From Treponema sp. (GTDB taxonomy: Bacteria; Spirochaetota; Spirochaetia; Treponematales; Breznakiellaceae), in NCBI GenBank assembly GCA_031290455.1, contig JAITNP010000067.1:1-32187 (forward strand): DNA of 32,187 nt, written 5' to 3'. How positions within the stretch are numbered: the stretch's first letter is position 1; every line of letters starts with the position of its first letter. Under the pieces are notes generated by a model that was not told where the DNA came from, ran no database searches, and saw only the letters and a list, made by a program, of their open reading frames with translations. A program made the translations under genes and the position numbers. Positions 29,145 through 32,187 of this stretch are shown in pieces.

Positions 29145-29930
29145 CTAAGGCCCCTTTTCAATCGCCAGGTATTGCAACAGTATGGGGTATTTTGTCAACA
29201 ATTCACCATATTTGGCCAGTTCCTCAAAACGGATATGGGAACCGATGCGTGCCTCCGGCTGTAGCTCGGTACGGACATATTCCCCTTGTTTCGCCACATA
29301 ATCCTCATATAAGGAGCGGACCGAATGATAAAGACCTACATCGGGGAAATGGGTCGTATGGATTATGCAAGAAAAATTTTCTATATTGGGGAAGGCTCGC
29401 TGTATATCATCCTGCAATTGGGTAATCGAGGCTGAGGCGAGGATCTCCGCTATTTTTTCCGTGTCTTCCGTATATATCCGCAGTCGCTGTAAGGTAAATG
29501 CCTTGATTTGATCTGCCAGGTTCTCTTCAAAAGCATCCAGCGCGGCCTGATCGCGTATAGTATGGGTAAGCACCAGGGAAACAAGGGAATTGGGCTTGAT
29601 ATTGAAGGAGAGTAATAGGGATAGTTCATAAGAAAAATCAACGGTAAGCCCGGCAAAAGACGCATAGTCGCTCCCTGAGGGGAGGGTATCCTTGGTTTTG
29701 AGAGAACGGCTTATCCTATCCAGGGTAAAGGTCTGAATTTCCACGTTGGTGGGAATGAGTTTATACCACACCCACCGGAATTCCCCTTCCTGGATTACCT
29801 GAGGATCGATCCCATGGGTTTTAGAACGCATGATCCCGTAGGCGCCAAGAGGAACCCTCAGCTGCGCCCACCCGAAAAAAAAGGCCGCGCCCCCCAGGAT
29901 AGTGAGCATAATCCATAGTACTTTCCTCAT
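29145..29930 (-). CDS. Hypothetical membrane-anchored protein
   Basis: MRKVLWIMLTILGGAAFFFGWAQ N-terminal anchor; band-7-like layout is only a guess. Start after SD GAGGAATTGCT. Confidence 0.65.
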   Translation of the reverse strand: MRKVLWIMLTILGGAAFFFGWAQLRVPLGAYGIMRSKTHGIDPQVIQEGEFRWVWYKLIPTNVEIQTFTLDRISRSLKTKDTLPSGSDYASFAGLTVDFSYELSLLLSFNIKPNSLVSLVLTHTIRDQAALDAFEENLADQIKAFTLQRLRIYTEDTEKIAEILASASITQLQDDIQRAFPNIENFSCIIHTTHFPDVGLYHSVRSLYEDYVAKQGEYVRTELQPEARIGSHIRFEELAKYGELLTKYPILLQYLAIEKGP

Positions 29931-30061
29931 AGCAATTCCTCTCAAAAGAAACATCTTTATCAAAAGAAACATCTTTTCAAAGTTTTTTAATAGAGTATAT
30001 ATTAATATTATATAACTAACTTGAGTGGATTTAGCAACACGCATGGTCTGGTTACTGGAAT

Positions 30062-30415
30062 ATGATGAAAATTTCCCGGCCTGAAAAAAAACCGATTATT
30101 GCCATTCTGGTAAAACAGACCGTTTCTTTTTTCTTGGGGATGTGTGTATTAACCATCTTTCTGTATGGAGTTGGGACGGCTCAGGGATTTATGGACATAA
30201 CCCAGCGTATGCTTTTGCGGTTAGCCCTGCGGGAGGGACTTTTTTTAGGAGTGGGTTCTGGTTATGGTATTATGGTGGATTGCTGGCTGCTTTTTTGTGG
30301 AAAATTCCGTTATGTAAGCGGCATAGGAGTGTATATGATCCTCGGAATCTTTGGTATTGCGGTGGCCGCCCTGGCGGCATTCATTCTGGTCGTCGCAGGA
30401 GGAAACGCGGCTTGA
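30062..30415 (+). CDS. Small integral membrane protein
   Basis: 117 aa ORF with three hydrophobic segments; stop overlaps the next start (TTGA). Confidence 0.65.
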   Translation: MMKISRPEKKPIIAILVKQTVSFFLGMCVLTIFLYGVGTAQGFMDITQRMLLRLALREGLFLGVGSGYGIMVDCWLLFCGKFRYVSGIGVYMILGIFGIAVAALAAFILVVAGGNAA

Positions 30416-30777
30416 TAGGGGAGAAACGACTGATCGCCCTGCGGGGCGCAACCCGGTGTGAAAACGAGGCAGCGGATATAACCAGACAGGTTGCCGCCTT
30501 ATACGATGAACTGCTGGTACGGAACAAGCTCAATGAAGGGGATATGGTGTCCCTGATCTTTTCCGTAACCAGCGACCTGGACGCCAAAAATCCGGCATCG
30601 GCGTTGCGACATTCCGGGCGGGCCCAGGACCTGGCCCTCTTCGCTGCACAAGAGGCTTATGCAGTGGGGGGATTGGACCGGACCATTCGGGTCCTCATCC
30701 ATTGTTATCTTGACGGAGATACCCGTCCCTGCCATGTATACCGGAATGGGGCGGAGATTTTGCGCCCGGACCGGTGA
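30412..30777 (+). CDS. aroH: AroH-type monofunctional chorismate mutase
   Basis: RLIALRGATRCENEAADITRQVAALYDELLVRNKL...DMVSLIFSVTSDLDAKNPASALR...IRVLIHCY. TTG start preceded by AGGAGG; listed ORF start at 30142 is too early. Confidence 0.88.
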   Translation: MIGEKRLIALRGATRCENEAADITRQVAALYDELLVRNKLNEGDMVSLIFSVTSDLDAKNPASALRHSGRAQDLALFAAQEAYAVGGLDRTIRVLIHCYLDGDTRPCHVYRNGAEILRPDR

Positions 30778-30932
30778 GACGGGAAAAGTGTCCGAGGATG
30801 GATACGGATGAGCGCAGACGTTAGTTCAAATTTGAAGTGGGAATAACTTTTATTCCTGTGCATAATATTCAGGCAGTCACAATTTACGATGCGGCGCTTA
30901 AATATCGTAAATGAAGTTTTTAAAGGAGTATA

Positions 30933-31374
30933 TTGAAAAACACGGCGTCAGTTTTGCACAGGCCAGTCTATCAGGACCCGAAACGACTTGAGCGATATGA
31001 TACCCTCATCCTTGCCGAATTGACTTTTCTACAGCAGGAATTTCAATTTTGTAACGATGCCGACACTATCACCCGCAGCAACCTGACCCAGGCCATCCAT
31101 AGCTTTGAAGATGCTCTCCGTTGCCTTAAAACCGTGGAAAACGCCCCCGGCTACCCGTTTTGTCGAGACCGCCTTTCCCACTAGCCCCAAGTACCGGATA
31201 CATGGCTTCCCCCGAGACGCCGTTCACCTTGCCTGCACCGCCCATTGGACACGGCTTCAAAACGTCTTCCGCTCGCCGGGAATCAATATAGCCGAAAAAG
31301 CCATCCTCCAGCAACGAGCCGCCAATATGAAAACCATCCAGGGGAGCTATGTTGGGAAACAAAAAAAGCCTTAA
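30933..31374 (+). pseudogene. Hypothetical protein, apparently split by a frameshift
   Basis: TTG 30933 after SD AAAGGAG; ORF 1 ends 31184. ORF 2 (31105..31374) continues ...TSPKYRIHGFPRDAVHLACTAHWTRLQNVFRSPGINIAEKAILQQRAANMKT, which looks like the C-terminus of the same protein. Likely shift near GAAAACGCCCCCGG (about 31138-31150). Confidence 0.55.
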
Positions 31375-31494
31375 CTTGATCTTGTCTAATATCCCCACAA
31401 GTGTCTGCTTTTTTAGACACTTTGCCTCTGGTGTTTGGTGACCTTTACCGGGAATGGCGGTTTGCAGATTAAAATTTGCCCGCAAAACAGAACT

Positions 31495-31821
31495 TTACGA
31501 TAATTTATCAAAAGAAGCGTGAATCTCTTCTGAAACACGCGCTATCAGGCTTTTTTCCTCGGCTTTTTTTTGTAGAATACGTTCATCAGCCATAATCCCT
31601 TCTTCCAATTGAGCATCGTAATAAAACAACTGGTGCGGTGCAACATTAAGGGCGGTTGCTATTTTTCCGATATAATTTAACGATGGACATTTCCTCCCTG
31701 TTTCAATCTGCCTGATATAGCAAGAGGCTGTTCCGCAAAGTTCCGCCAGTTTTCCCTGAGAAATCCCTTCCTGCTTCCTCCATTTACGTATATTCGTAAC
31801 CAAAATTTTCTGAATGTCCAT
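31495..31821 (-). CDS. XRE-family HTH transcriptional regulator
   Basis: VTNIRKWRKQEGISQGKLAELCGTASCYIRQIETGRKCPSLNYIGKIATALNVAPHQLF. Confidence 0.9.
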   Translation of the reverse strand: MDIQKILVTNIRKWRKQEGISQGKLAELCGTASCYIRQIETGRKCPSLNYIGKIATALNVAPHQLFYYDAQLEEGIMADERILQKKAEEKSLIARVSEEIHASFDKLS

Positions 31822-31853
31822 GAATGTAATCTACCAGCTACGGGCGGTGTTAC

Positions 31854-31883
31854 TTGACAGTTCCTGATAGCTCACTATATACT
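31854..31883 (+). promoter_or_regulatory. Sigma70-type promoter divergent from the XRE gene
   Basis: TTGACA - 18 nt - TATACT, followed by direct repeat ACTATAT/ACTATAT. Confidence 0.65.
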
Positions 31884-31924
31884 ATATTCAGTATGCCCAA
31901 AGGTAACATATTTTGAGGTTGCTC

Positions 31925-32089
31925 TTGGCAGAAAATGAGAATATAGGAGAATTTTATGAAAAACACGACAAAAAAAGTCGTTTTGGCAGCACTTCGTCTG
32001 AAATCCAGGTCCTTGTAAGCCAGGATTCCCCAGCAGTGATTGCTCAATTCATCCTATTGGCGGCGTTTATCGCAGAAAAATGGGGATAG
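31925..32089 (+). CDS. Small hypothetical protein (54 aa), below the supplied ORF cutoff
   Basis: TTG-GCA-GAA... gives (M)AENENIGEFYEKHDKKSRFGSTSSEIQVLVSQDSPAVIAQFILLAAFIAEKWG*; promoter upstream. Confidence 0.4.
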   Translation: MAENENIGEFYEKHDKKSRFGSTSSEIQVLVSQDSPAVIAQFILLAAFIAEKWG

Positions 32090-32187
32090 TAAACATAACG
32101 GACTTGTGAATCAGAAGGATATGGTCACGGACATGATTCCGTGAAGGAGTACCGCGCAAAGGGCGTTTTATGAGCTATATTCCCGCT

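Noticed and set aside
31126-31485. 119-aa minus-strand ORF
   Set aside because: Antisense to the split hypothetical gene, whose plus-strand translation is more protein-like.
32170-32187. ATG AGC TAT ATT CCC GCT at the right end
   Set aside because: Only six codons before the window ends; cannot be assigned.
1-32187. CRISPR array or prophage module
   Set aside because: No regularly spaced direct repeats and no phage structural or integrase (tyrosine/serine) genes were seen.

Overview
This window is chromosomal DNA from a spirochaete, most likely a Treponema, judged from flagellin/FliD/FlaG, LPP20-type lipoproteins and gene content; no database was searched. The backbone is housekeeping and flagellar: tRNA-Leu(UAG), a CDF transporter, ssb, ruvA and a U32 peptidase, two LPP20-like lipoproteins, tRNA-Asn(GUU), nth, ispDF, carD, tsaB and tsaE, fliD, flaG, two flaB flagellins, rarA with a C-terminal extension, and an AroH-type chorismate mutase. 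Accessory or decaying material includes IS remnants at the left edge, a frameshifted beta-barrel remnant next to tRNA-Asn, and a frameshifted ORF plus an XRE regulator at the right edge. The main finding is an incomplete Wadjet (JetABCD/MksBEFG-like) anti-plasmid locus at about 13.4-17.7 kb. jetD is open and jetC has a long ORF with intact C-terminal ATPase motifs, but the jetC N-terminus is frameshifted, has no intact Walker A, and no jetA or jetB lies nearby. A truncated PD-(D/E)XK transposase-family fragment sits at the breakpoint. Other leads are GGA-loop hairpins in both flagellin leaders (CsrA-site-like), a multi-hairpin ssb leader, a CDF gene starting just downstream of a tRNA, and a small unlisted ORF divergent from the XRE regulator. 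Start codons given are judged from ribosome-binding-site context and family knowledge, not from alignment.
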